Below are positions 35,675 to 45,046 of a stretch of 45,606 bases of DNA, piece by piece. The stretch covers positions 1 to 45,606 of the forward strand of contig CAZWEZ010000020.1 in the NCBI GenBank assembly GCA_964632795.1, given 5' to 3'. Position numbers and translations under genes: made by a program. The notes beneath the pieces were generated by a model that saw only the letters and a program-made list of their open reading frames with translations, did no database searches and was not told the origin of the DNA. Numbering within the stretch: the stretch's first letter is position 1; every line of letters begins with the position of its first letter. The DNA is from CAZWEZ01 sp964632795. Its GTDB lineage: Bacteria > Pseudomonadota > Alphaproteobacteria > Rhodospirillales > 2-02-FULL-58-16.

Positions 35675-37528
35675 TTATTCGTCGGGCCAGGTGTGGACGA
35701 CGCGCCATGCCCCGTCGCGCCGCGCCACCAGGTGCGAGGCGCCGGGGGCCAGCGGGACCCCGAAGACGGCACGCGCGCCGTCGTCCGGGCGGCGGACCCA
35801 GACGTGGCTCGGCGACAGGGCGTCGAGGCGGGCGCGGATCCATGGCGCGTCCCGGTCCCTGGACTCGGGGCCGATGCTCCCCGGGAAGAACAGCTCGCGG
35901 CCGGCCCCGGGGCCGCTGGTCAGCTCGTAGCGGACGATGGTCGCCGCCAGCCCGTTGCCGTGGGGATCGTAGACCGTCAGCCGGGCGCCCTGGGGAAGCA
36001 TCCCGGCCATTTCCTGGCCGGCCAGGCGGATGTGAGTCTTGTCGGGCCTGACGTCGAAGCGCAGTTTTTCCGAGAACGCCGCGGGCAGGACCAGGACCGC
36101 CAGGACCCCCAGCGCCCCCAGCAGCCGGACCACCGCCGGCGGCGCGGCGAGGTGGCGCTTCCACAGCTTGGCCAGCCCATAGGCCGCGCAGGTGCAGCCC
36201 AGGATGCCGAGCTGGGTGTTGAAGCGCCAGTAGGAGACCGCCGCGAGGCCGCCGTCGTCGGCCAGCGCCGTGGCGTAGATGCCCCACAGGAAGGCGTTGT
36301 AGCCGACGAAGGTGACCGCCACCGGGATCGCCAGGCGGTGGAACGAGCCCCGGAACCGCCACAGACCGCGCCCCGCGTAGGCGACGATGACGGCCATCAT
36401 CAGGAAGTAGGGCGCCTTCTTGGCGGCGATTATCGACATCCTGACGAGGATGGTGAAGGCCTGGTCCACGGCCCAGGTTTCGGGGCCTCCCAGCACCGGC
36501 TCGCCGCCCGGGATGTGGACCGAGACGTGGAAGCGCCAGGCCAGCCAGGTCAGCGCCCCGGGCACCAGCAGGGCCGGCAGATGGCGGGCGAAGCGGCCGA
36601 GGCCGAGCCTGGGATCGCGCGCCGCGGCGACGCAGAACCCTGCCACCAGCAACCCCGCCAGGACGATGTTGGCCTGTTTGAGGCTGACCAGGACGACCAG
36701 GCACAGGCCCCCCTGCCAGGCCAGCGCCCGGGCCCGGGCGCGCTGCCGGTCGTCCGCCTCGAGGAGCCGCCACATCGCCACGGCGGCGGCCGCCAGCACC
36801 ACCGCCGTCGCGGTCTCGCCGTAGCCCGTCAGCACCACTTTCTGGACGAACGTGGTGCTGAACACGGTGACGCCCAGGAACCCCAGCGCCGCCGCCCCCC
36901 AGGTCCGCCGCCAGTCCGCCGCCGCCCCCAGCCCCCGGCCGACGACGCCAAGGAACGTCGGCACGTAGAGGACCAGCAACAGGACGTTGAAGACGGCCCC
37001 GGCGTTCTCGACGAACAAGCCCGCCAGCCGGGAGGCGAGGTAGGTCACGATGGGCAGGGCATAGGGATAGGCCGGCCAGGCCGAGGGGTTGGCCGGCAGG
37101 CCCGTCCTGGGAAAGGAATCGTGGCGCACGATGTATTGGCCGTTGGGCAGCCAGTGGGCGAATTCGTCCCACTGCGAGGCCGCCATGGCGGTGACCAGCA
37201 ACAACAGCGGCAGGGCCAGCAGCAACGGCCGCCACAGGGTCTTAAACCCGGCCGGGTCGCGATTGGCACGCCATCGGGCGGCGGCAAAGCCGACCGCCCC
37301 GGCGAGGACGGCGTAGGTCAGCCAGGTGAACGGCAGGCCGCCGGGTCCGCCGGCGACGACGAACAGGGCGCTGACCACCCCCCAGCCGGCGAAGACGTCG
37401 AACTCCGGAGCCCGCCGGGAGCCGCCGGCCAAGCCGCCGATGGCGGCCAGGATAGCGGCCACGGCGAGGACCGCCAGCAACCCCCCCAAGCGGTCCGCCG
37501 ACGGCAGGAGGAGGCTGATCCACTCCAT
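35675..37528 (-). CDS. Large polytopic membrane protein, GT-C glycosyltransferase-like
   Basis: The 617-residue protein has about 11-13 membrane segments and a soluble C-terminal domain of roughly 130 residues. The first extracytoplasmic loop contains QWDEFAHWLPNGQYI; an acidic pair there resembles the catalytic Asp-Glu of GT-C enzymes (ArnT/PMT type). The C-terminus (LTVYDPHGNGLAATIVRYEL) is probably periplasmic. The frame continues upstream through the dppF region, but ATG 37528, eight bases after the dppF stop, gives a normal membrane-protein start (MEWISLLLPSADRLGG). It is last in the peptide-transporter operon, an unexpected partner. Family assignment is tentative. Confidence 0.7.
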   Translation of the reverse strand: MEWISLLLPSADRLGGLLAVLAVAAILAAIGGLAGGSRRAPEFDVFAGWGVVSALFVVAGGPGGLPFTWLTYAVLAGAVGFAAARWRANRDPAGFKTLWRPLLLALPLLLLVTAMAASQWDEFAHWLPNGQYIVRHDSFPRTGLPANPSAWPAYPYALPIVTYLASRLAGLFVENAGAVFNVLLLVLYVPTFLGVVGRGLGAAADWRRTWGAAALGFLGVTVFSTTFVQKVVLTGYGETATAVVLAAAAVAMWRLLEADDRQRARARALAWQGGLCLVVLVSLKQANIVLAGLLVAGFCVAAARDPRLGLGRFARHLPALLVPGALTWLAWRFHVSVHIPGGEPVLGGPETWAVDQAFTILVRMSIIAAKKAPYFLMMAVIVAYAGRGLWRFRGSFHRLAIPVAVTFVGYNAFLWGIYATALADDGGLAAVSYWRFNTQLGILGCTCAAYGLAKLWKRHLAAPPAVVRLLGALGVLAVLVLPAAFSEKLRFDVRPDKTHIRLAGQEMAGMLPQGARLTVYDPHGNGLAATIVRYELTSGPGAGRELFFPGSIGPESRDRDAPWIRARLDALSPSHVWVRRPDDGARAVFGVPLAPGASHLVARRDGAWRVVHTWPDE

Positions 37529-37536
37529 GGGCCGGG

Positions 37537-38510
<974 letters not shown>

Positions 38511-38514
<4 letters not shown>

Positions 38515-39485
38515 GGCTGGCCTCCGCCGGACAGCGGATGGTAGCAGCGCACCATACCCCCGTCGTCGGCCTCGAGTTCCGGTTCCTCGGCCCGGCAGCG
38601 CTCATCGGCGTAGGCGCAGCGGGGGTTGAACAGGCAGCCCCGGGGGCGGTCGAACTGGCCCGGCACGACGCCGGCGATGGTCGGCAGGCGGCGGCGACCG
38701 ATCCCCCGCTCGGGCAGGGCGTCGAGCAGGGCCGTGGTGTAGGGATGGCGCGGGGCGGCGAACAGGGCGTCGGCGGGGCGCTGCTCGACCACCTGGCCGG
38801 CGTACATGACGACGACCCGCTGGGCGGTCTCGGCGACCACCGCCATGTCGTGGGTGATCAGCACCAGGGCCATGCCGCGCTGGCGCTGGAGGCCGACCAG
38901 CAGGTCCAGGATCTGGGCCTGGATGGTGACGTCGAGCGCCGTCGTCGGTTCGTCGGCGATCAACAGGCGCGGGTTGCAGGCGATCGCCATGGCGATCATG
39001 ACCCGCTGGTTCATGCCCCCCGAAAGCTGGTGGGGGAACGAGTCGATGCGGCTCTCGGCGGCCTGGATGCCGACCTGGCGCAGCAGGTCGACGGCCCGTT
39101 CGCGGCGCTCGGCGCGGCTGCCGCCCTGGTGGACCTCGAGCGTCTCCATGATCTGGAAGCCGGCGGTGAAGCAGGGGTTGAGGCTGGTCATCGGCTCCTG
39201 GAAGATCATCGCCACGTCCTTGCCGGTGATCTCGCGGCGCCGCGCCGGGGACAGGGTCATCAGGTCGGTGCCGTCGAACTCCAGGCGCTCGGCGGTGACC
39301 ACCCCGGGGTAGCCGATCAGCCCCATCAGGGCCAGCATGGTGACGCTCTTGCCCGAGCCGGATTCGCCGACCACGCCGACCACCTCGCCCTCGTCGATCT
39401 TCAGGGCGACGCCGTCGACGGCCCGGAAGGCGGTGCCGGCGGTGCCGAATTCGACGGTCAGGTTTTCGATCTCGAGCAGGCTCAT
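38511..39485 (-). CDS. dppD: Dipeptide/oligopeptide ABC transporter ATP-binding protein (DppD/OppD type)
   Basis: The 324-residue ATPase has Walker A GESGSGKSVTMLALMG, signature QLSGGMNQRVMIAMAI, Walker B LLIADEPTTALD and LITHDMAVVAE. The oligopeptide C-terminal motif with Cys residues is PRGCLFNPRCAYADERC. ATG 39485 overlaps the dppC stop by four bases. The frame extends upstream but the protein begins naturally at MSLLEIENLTVEFG. Confidence 0.93.
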
Positions 39486-40381
39486 CCGCGTTTCAACTTC
39501 GGGTCCAGGGCGTCGCGCAGGCCGTCGCCCATCAGGTTGAAGGCCAGCACCGTGATCAGGATGGCGAGGCCCGGGAACGTCACCACCCACCACGCGCGCT
39601 GGATGAACTGCAGGGCGTTGGCCAGCATGGTCCCCCATTCCGGGGTCGGCGGCTGGGCGCCCAGGCCGAGGAAGCCGAGCGCCGCCAGGTCGAGCACCGC
39701 CGTCGAGAAGCCCAGCGTCGCCTGGACGATCAAGGGCGCCATGCAGTTGGGCAGCACGGTGACCAGCATCAGGCGGAACATCCCGGCGCCGCTGACCCGG
39801 CTGGCGGTGACGTAGTCCTTGGGGCGCTCGGCGATCACCGAGGCCCGGGTCAGGCGCACGTAGTGGGGCAACTGGACGATCACCACCGCCATCGCCGCAT
39901 TGAGCAGGCTCGGTCCCAGCACGGCGACAATGACGATCGCCATCAGCAGGCTGGGCAAGGCCAGCATGACGTCCATGGCCCGCATGATGGCGATCTCGAC
40001 CACCCCGCGCAGGAAACCGGCGATCAGGCCCAGCGCGATCCCCGCGGTCAGCGAAAGGGTGACGACGAGGGCGCCGATCGACATCGACACCTGGGCCCCG
40101 TGGATGATCCTCGACAGGATGTCGCGGCCCAGGTCGTCGGTACCCAGGATGAAGCGCATCGAACCGCCCTCGGCCCACGCCGGGGGGGCCAGGAAGGCGT
40201 CGCGGTACTGTTCGATGGGCGGGTAGGGAGCGAAGACGTCGGCGCCGATGGCGACGATCGCGATGAAGCAGATTACAACCAGCCCCATCAGCGATCCCCG
40301 GTTGGCCTTGAAATAGTTCCAGAACTCGACCAGCGGGTGGGGCGGGGCCTCGGGGCCGTCGTTTTCCAGGACCGTCGCCAT
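39482..40381 (-). CDS. dppC: Dipeptide/oligopeptide ABC transporter permease (DppC type)
   Basis: The 299-residue inner-membrane permease has an N-terminal cytoplasmic tail, one helix (GLVVICFIAIVAIGADVFA), the OppC-type segment RFILGTDDLGRDILSRIIHG, and five further helices. The EAA loop motif that contacts the ATPases is present as YVTASRVSGAGMFRLMLVTV. It starts two bases after dppB and overlaps dppD by four bases. Confidence 0.93.
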   Translation of the reverse strand: MATVLENDGPEAPPHPLVEFWNYFKANRGSLMGLVVICFIAIVAIGADVFAPYPPIEQYRDAFLAPPAWAEGGSMRFILGTDDLGRDILSRIIHGAQVSMSIGALVVTLSLTAGIALGLIAGFLRGVVEIAIMRAMDVMLALPSLLMAIVIVAVLGPSLLNAAMAVVIVQLPHYVRLTRASVIAERPKDYVTASRVSGAGMFRLMLVTVLPNCMAPLIVQATLGFSTAVLDLAALGFLGLGAQPPTPEWGTMLANALQFIQRAWWVVTFPGLAILITVLAFNLMGDGLRDALDPKLKRG

Positions 40382-40383
40382 GG

Positions 40384-41394
40384 TCACCGCCGGTGCCGGA
40401 TGCGCGGATTGATCAGGCCGTACAGCAAATCGACGATCAGGTTGATCGTCATCACCACGGTGGCGACCAGCAGCACCCCGCCCTGGAGCACCGGGTAGTC
40501 GCGCCGGCGCACCGATTCGACCAGCCACTTGCCGACCCCGGGCCAGGCGAAGATGGTCTCGGTCAGGATGGCGCCGGCGAACAGCACCCCGACCGCCAGG
40601 CCGATCACCGTGATCACCGGGATCAGGGCGTTGCGCAACGCATGCAGGGCGATGATGCGGAACGGCGACAGGCCCTTGGCCCGGGCGGTGCGGATGTAGT
40701 CCTCGTTGAGCACCTCGAGCATCGAGGATCGCGTCATCCGGGCGATCACCGCCAGCGGGATGGTGCCCAGCGCGATCGACGGCAGGATCAGGTGGCGCAG
40801 GGCCGAGATGAAGGCCCCCTCCTCGTCCGACATCAGGCTGTCGATGAGCATGAACCCGGTCACCGGCTCGACCCAGAACAACGCCGACAGGCGGCCCGAC
40901 ACCGGGGTCCAGCCGAGGTTGACCGAGAACATCAGGATCAACAGCAGCGCCCACCAGAAGATGGGCATCGAATAGCCGGTCAGCGACACCGCCATGGCCG
41001 TGTAGTCGAACACCGAGCCCCGGCGCACGGCGGCCAGCACCCCCAACGGCAAGCCCAGCCCGACGGCGAGGATCATGGCGCACACCGACAGCTCGATGGT
41101 CGCCGGGAACAGGGTCAGGAACTCGTCGAGCACCGGGGTCTTGGTGACCACGGACTCGCCCAGGTCCCCCCTGACGACGTTGGAGATGTACAGCCCGTAC
41201 TGGACCAGCAGCGGCTTGTCGAGCCCCAGCCGGGCGCGCATCTCGGCGTGTCGCGCCGGGTCCAGCCCGCGCTCGCCGACCATCACCTCGATGGGATCGC
41301 CCGGGACCAGCCGGATCAGGGTGAAGGTCAGCAGCGTCACCCCGATGAAGGTGGGGATGACCAGCAACACCCGCTTGAGGAAGAAACCCAGCAT
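40384..41394 (-). CDS. dppB: Dipeptide/oligopeptide ABC transporter permease (DppB type)
   Basis: The 336-residue permease begins with the DppB/OppB N-terminus (MLGFFLKRVLLVIPTFIGVT, then LVPGDPIEVM). It has six membrane helices and an EAA loop (YIRTARAKGLSPFRIIALHA). It is separated from dppA by 92 bases that contain a strong hairpin, so permease expression is probably lower than that of the binding protein. Confidence 0.94.
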   Translation of the reverse strand: MLGFFLKRVLLVIPTFIGVTLLTFTLIRLVPGDPIEVMVGERGLDPARHAEMRARLGLDKPLLVQYGLYISNVVRGDLGESVVTKTPVLDEFLTLFPATIELSVCAMILAVGLGLPLGVLAAVRRGSVFDYTAMAVSLTGYSMPIFWWALLLILMFSVNLGWTPVSGRLSALFWVEPVTGFMLIDSLMSDEEGAFISALRHLILPSIALGTIPLAVIARMTRSSMLEVLNEDYIRTARAKGLSPFRIIALHALRNALIPVITVIGLAVGVLFAGAILTETIFAWPGVGKWLVESVRRRDYPVLQGGVLLVATVVMTINLIVDLLYGLINPRIRHRR

Positions 41395-41423
41395 CTCAGG
41401 TTGGTTCGGTCCGGCTAGAACGA

Positions 41424-41454
41424 CGGGCGGGAAGGTTGTCGCCCTTCCCGCCCG
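41424..41454 (-). terminator. 12-bp hairpin between dppA and dppB
   Basis: CGGGCGGGAAGG (41424-41435) pairs perfectly with CCTTCCCGCCCG (41443-41454) around a 7-base loop. No U-run follows on the minus strand (sequence TCGTTCTAG). In binding-protein operons such hairpins commonly act as attenuators or stabilise the dppA message; this is inference. Confidence 0.55.
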
Positions 41455-41486
41455 CGGCGTTTGCGGTGTTTCGGCTCCTGGCTACA

Positions 41487-43169
41487 TCAGCTCGCCGGTT
41501 CGGAAGCGAGAAGATTTACGCCATAGAAGATGTGGCCGCCGAAGGGGTCGATCTTGTAGCCGACGACTTCATTGTGGATCGGCATGAAGACCACCGAATG
41601 GGCGATGGTGAACCACGGCGCCTCTTCCTTGAAGACCACCTGGGCCTCCTCGTAGAGCTTTGTGCGCTTGGCGAAGTCAGTGGTCCGCTTAGCCTGTATC
41701 AGCAGGTCGTCGAACGGTTTGTAGCACCACCGGGCGCGGTTGGCACCCTTGGCCGCGGCGCATCCCAGCAGCACGTATAGGAAGTTGTCCGGGTCGCCGT
41801 TGTCGCCGGTCCACCCCAGGAGGATGGTCTGGTGCTCGCCGTTCTTGGAGCGCTTCAGGTACTCGCCCCATTCGTAGGTGACGATCTTGGCCTTGACCCC
41901 GACCTTGGCGAAGTCGGCCTGCATCATCTCGGCCATCCGCCGGGCGTTGGGGTTGTAGGGCCGCTGCACCGGCATCGCCCAGATGTCGGTCTCGAAGCCG
42001 TTGGGATAGCCGGCCTCGGCCAGCAGCGCCTTGGCCTTGGCGGGATCGTAGGGATAGTCCACGATGGCGTCGTTGTAGGACCAGATGGTCGGCGGGATCG
42101 GGTTCTTGGCCGCCTTGCCGGCGCCCATGAACACCGCCTCGATGATGGCCGCCTTGTTGATCGCCATGTTGAGGGCCTGGCGGACCCGCTTGTCGGTGAA
42201 CGGCTTCTTCTCGGTGTTGAAGGCCAGATAGCCGACGTTGAGTCCTTCCTGCTCCATCATGTTGATGTCGGGGTCGGCCTTCATGGCCTTGATGTCGGCC
42301 GGGTTGGGATAAGGCATGATGTGGCATTCGCCGGCCTTCAGCTTGGCGTAGCGGACCGCCGGGTCCTGGGTGATGGAGAAGATCAGGTTGTCGATCGCGG
42401 CCTTGCCGGCCCAGTAGTCGGGGTGGGCCTTGTAACGGATGGTGGCGTCCTTCTGGTAGCTGACCAGCTGGAAGGGTCCGGTGCCGACCGGATCGAGGTC
42501 GATCTTCTCGGGGGTCCCGGCGGCGCGCATCTTGACGGCGTACTCGGCCGACATGATCGAGGCGAAGTCCATCCCCATGTTGGCGATGAACGGGGCCTCG
42601 GGCGCGTTGAGGACGAAGCGCACGGTAAGGTCGTCGACCTTCTCCACCGCCTTCAGCAGGTTGGGCATGTCCATGCCGTTGAAGTACTCATACGATCCGC
42701 CCGACAGCTTGTGGTCGGGGTGGTTCTTGTCGAACTGGCGGTTGAAGCTGTAGAGCACGTCGTCGGCGTTCATGTCGCGGCTCGGCGTGAAGTTCTTGGT
42801 GGTGTGGAACTTGACCCCCTTGCGCAGGCGGAAGGTGTAAGACAGGCCGTCATCCGAGACGGTCCACGAACGGGCCAAAGCCGGCACGATATTGGTCGAG
42901 CCGCGCTCGAACTCCACCAGCCGGTTGAACAGGGCGCGCGACGAAGCGTCGAACGTGGTGCCTGAGGTATAAAGCGACGGATTGAAGCCTTCCGGGCTGC
43001 CCTCGGAGCAATAGACGAGGGTCTTGCCCTTGGGGACTTCTTTTTCCGCCTTTTGCAAATCCTCTATTTGTCTGTTTGCCGTACTCAGTTTCTGGTTCTG
43101 ATAAAATGCCACAAAGCCAACGATGACAATTATGGCGATCAGCACAATAGTTAGTGGCTTGCTCTGCAT
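41487..43169 (-). CDS. dppA: Peptide/nickel-type ABC transporter substrate-binding protein with N-terminal anchor
   Basis: The 560-residue protein belongs to SBP family 5 (LVYCSEGSPEGFNPSLYTSG, ARSWTVSDDGLSYTFRLRKG, DPVGTGPFQLVSY, DKRVRQALNMAINKAAII). It is much closer to DppA than to NikA by its order of motifs. Unusually, the N-terminus is a single hydrophobic helix (residues 6-24, LTIVLIAIIVIVGFVAFY) followed by a Lys/Glu/Gln-rich, probably coiled-coil stalk (residues 25-45), without a clear signal-peptidase or lipobox site. It may stay tethered to the inner membrane. ATG 43169 has GGGAGG upstream and a TTGACA promoter further on. It is the first gene of the operon. Confidence 0.92.
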   Translation of the reverse strand: MQSKPLTIVLIAIIVIVGFVAFYQNQKLSTANRQIEDLQKAEKEVPKGKTLVYCSEGSPEGFNPSLYTSGTTFDASSRALFNRLVEFERGSTNIVPALARSWTVSDDGLSYTFRLRKGVKFHTTKNFTPSRDMNADDVLYSFNRQFDKNHPDHKLSGGSYEYFNGMDMPNLLKAVEKVDDLTVRFVLNAPEAPFIANMGMDFASIMSAEYAVKMRAAGTPEKIDLDPVGTGPFQLVSYQKDATIRYKAHPDYWAGKAAIDNLIFSITQDPAVRYAKLKAGECHIMPYPNPADIKAMKADPDINMMEQEGLNVGYLAFNTEKKPFTDKRVRQALNMAINKAAIIEAVFMGAGKAAKNPIPPTIWSYNDAIVDYPYDPAKAKALLAEAGYPNGFETDIWAMPVQRPYNPNARRMAEMMQADFAKVGVKAKIVTYEWGEYLKRSKNGEHQTILLGWTGDNGDPDNFLYVLLGCAAAKGANRARWCYKPFDDLLIQAKRTTDFAKRTKLYEEAQVVFKEEAPWFTIAHSVVFMPIHNEVVGYKIDPFGGHIFYGVNLLASEPAS

Positions 43170-43248
43170 CGGAACCTCCCTTCAGAAGACATCAGGTTCG
43201 ACAGATAAAGCGTCAATGTTTTTGGGTTGAGATTCACGAGTTGGCCTA

Positions 43249-43278
43249 ACTCTAGGGACTGCGCCGTTCGGTTGTCAA
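43249..43278 (-). promoter_or_regulatory. Predicted dppA promoter
   Basis: Minus-strand TTGACA (43278-43273) is followed after 18 bases by TAGAGT (43254-43249), four of six consensus bases. The predicted start is about 75 bases before the dppA ATG. A second TTGACG at 43216-43211 has no convincing -10. Confidence 0.45.
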
Positions 43279-43305
43279 TGGACGCTGTTGATATATGAAT
43301 ATCAC

Positions 43306-44109
43306 CTATTCCCGGGCCGCCTGGAGGCGGTCGAGGCGCAGGCGGTGACGGTGGTCGGTGAGGCGGCCGACGGCGGCGAAGACGGCGACGATAACGCCGA
43401 TGCCGTTGGCCCCGGCGATCAGGAACATGATCAGGATCTGGTACTTGACCGCCTCCATGGGCTCGGCCCCGGCCAGGATCTGTCCGGTCATCATCCCGGG
43501 CAGGAAGATGATCCCCATCGCCGACATGGCGTTGACGACCTGCATCATGCCGCTCCGGCAGGCATCCCGGACCAGCGAGTGGAAGGCCTCGCCGCGGGGG
43601 TGGCCGAGGGCGAGGCGGGCCTCGATGGCCGCCTTCTCGCGGCCCACCGAGGTCAACAGCCGGTCGAGGCCGAGGCTGACCCCGTTCAGGGTGTTGCCCA
43701 GCATCATGCCGAAGATCGGCAGTGCGTAGCGGGGATCGAACCACGGCTCGGGACGGATCTGGGTGGTCAGCGCCAGCACGGTGACCGTGGTCCCGGCCAC
43801 CATCACGCTGAGGGTGCCGATGCCGTAGGTCCAGTAGCCGGTCAGGCCGCGGGTCTGGCGGGCCGCCACCTCGCGCCCGGCGAGCAGCAGCATCAGCAAC
43901 GCCACCGCGCCGGTCAGCCACGGCGAGACCAGGGCGAACAGGTACTTGAGGACCAGCCCGACGAGGCTCAACTGGACCAGCATCCTGAGGGCGGCGACGG
44001 CGAGCCGCTTCTCCAGCCCCAGGCGCAGGCGGACCGACAGCACCCCGCTGACCAGCAGCAGCAGCGAGGCCAGGGCCAGGTCCCCATAGTCGAGCGAGAT
44101 GTAGTTCAC
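43306..44109 (-). CDS. fetB: FetB-type ABC transporter permease
   Basis: The 267-residue membrane protein matches the UPF0014/FetB (YbbM) family. It has seven predicted helices, the family segment AALRMLVQLSLVGLVLKYLF near residue 40, FGMMLGNTLNGVSLGLDRL in the middle, and MSAMGIIFLPGMMTGQILAG toward the end. In E. coli FetAB exports iron. The start codon is GTG 44109. The MITE-like element begins six bases upstream and separates it from its ATPase gene fetA, so its ribosome binding site (nothing clear is visible) may have been altered by the insertion. Confidence 0.85.
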   Translation of the reverse strand: MNYISLDYGDLALASLLLLVSGVLSVRLRLGLEKRLAVAALRMLVQLSLVGLVLKYLFALVSPWLTGAVALLMLLLAGREVAARQTRGLTGYWTYGIGTLSVMVAGTTVTVLALTTQIRPEPWFDPRYALPIFGMMLGNTLNGVSLGLDRLLTSVGREKAAIEARLALGHPRGEAFHSLVRDACRSGMMQVVNAMSAMGIIFLPGMMTGQILAGAEPMEAVKYQILIMFLIAGANGIGVIVAVFAAVGRLTDHRHRLRLDRLQAARE

Positions 44110-44115
44110 GGCCTA

Positions 44116-44380
44116 ATACCAAGGAGCAGTGATAATGACCCGTAGAGATCGCCTCGGCGTCCCGCCGGGTAGGAGAAACGCCGCCGGCGATGCGGCGACA
44201 TCGTCAAGGCTTTTCGACGCCCTCCGGCGGCACGCCGAGGCGACCGGAACGGCGGCTTCCCAAGGCTTTCGGACAGCGTCACGCACGCCTTGCGATGCGC
44301 CGGCATCGCTACGCCGCGCGCTCCTTGCCGAAAGCCTTGGGAAGCCGTCTCTATGGGTCATTATCACTGTTCCTTGGTAT
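44116..44380. mobile_element. 265-bp MITE-like element with 37-bp terminal inverted repeats
   Basis: Ends 44116-44152 and 44344-44380 are inverted repeats matching at 33 of 37 positions. CCAAGG...CCTTGG is flanked by TA on each side, which fits the TA target preference of IS630/Tc1-mariner elements. Inside are two further perfect inverted repeats: 44149-44160 with 44232-44243 (12 bp) and 44253-44272 with 44328-44347 (20 bp). The whole element can therefore fold into a closing stem with two arms. It has no gene of its own. It lies between fetA and fetB, and its right end encodes the last nine codons and stop of fetA. Related single ends occur at 10899-10935 and 29711-29743. No transposase for it is in the window. 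Confidence 0.8.
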
Positions 44381-44968
44381 AACCTCGCGCAACCTGCCGC
44401 CGTCCATGTGGAGGCGGCGCGCCGACAGGCGTTCGATCTGTTCGGTGTCATGGCTGACGATCAGCGCCGCCGCGCCGTCGGCGCAGCGCCCGGCGATCAC
44501 GGCTTCCACCGCCTCGGTGTTGTCGGCGTCGAGCCCCGAGGTCGGCTCGTCGAGCAGCAGCACGCGCGGCGATTGGACCACCAGCCGGGCCAGGGCCAGG
44601 CGCTGGCGCTCGCCGGTGGACAGATGGTCGATCCTCCAGCTCAGGGCCCGGGGCTCCAGTCCCAGCGCTACCAGCAGCTCCCGGGCGGCGTCGGGGTCGG
44701 CGAAATGGGGGGCCACCGTGTCCTCCCACCACCCCGACTCGGTGGCCAGGTAGGACACCCGGCGCCGCCACTCCGGGGCCGGGATGGATTCGCGGGGCTC
44801 ATCATCCAGCATGACCTGGCCGTGGCTGGGGTCGAGGTCGGCGATGGCCCTCAGCAGCAGGGTCTTGCCGGCCCCCGACGGCCCGCCCAGGACGACGCAC
44901 TCGCCCCGCGCCAGGTCGAGATCGATCGGGCCCAGGCCATCGTGCATCAGGCCGCGGACTTTCAACAT
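44351..44968 (-). CDS. fetA: FetA-type ABC transporter ATP-binding protein with element-encoded C-terminus
   Basis: The 205-residue ATPase has Walker A LGGPSGAGKTLLLRAI, signature HLSTGERQRLALARLV, Walker B RVLLLDEPTSGLD and H-loop LIVSHDTEQIE. It is close in size and order to FetA, the partner of FetB. The last nine residues, IPRNSDNDP, and the TAG stop are read from the end of the MITE-like element. The native tail was replaced or slightly extended, after the conserved domain was complete. AAGGGTGG precedes ATG 44968. The iron-export role is by analogy only. Confidence 0.85.
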   Translation of the reverse strand: MLKVRGLMHDGLGPIDLDLARGECVVLGGPSGAGKTLLLRAIADLDPSHGQVMLDDEPRESIPAPEWRRRVSYLATESGWWEDTVAPHFADPDAARELLVALGLEPRALSWRIDHLSTGERQRLALARLVVQSPRVLLLDEPTSGLDADNTEAVEAVIAGRCADGAAALIVSHDTEQIERLSARRLHMDGGRLREVIPRNSDNDP

Positions 44969-45034
44969 GGCCACCACCCTTATCACCCCCGGCAAATCGG
45001 GGGAAGAGGTGTCGCCCCCCGGCGGTGGGGCAAC

Positions 45035-45040
45035 TATACT
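45035..45040 (+). promoter_or_regulatory. Possible -10 box of a leaderless transcript
   Basis: TATACT, five of six consensus bases, ends seven bases before ATG 45047, so a start at about 45047 would give a leaderless mRNA. The -35 region is poor (TCGCCC). No ribosome binding site is seen before the ATG. Confidence 0.3.
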
Positions 45041-45046
45041 CCGGCC

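Noticed and set aside
41487..43169. Nickel-binding NikA and nickel transporter
   Set aside because: Motif order and the DppD/DppF-type ATPases fit a peptide importer better; no nickel enzyme or NikR site is seen.
44150..44340. Small open frames inside the MITE-like element
   Set aside because: Short, Arg-rich and without start signals or domain; they arise from the GC-rich inverted repeats.
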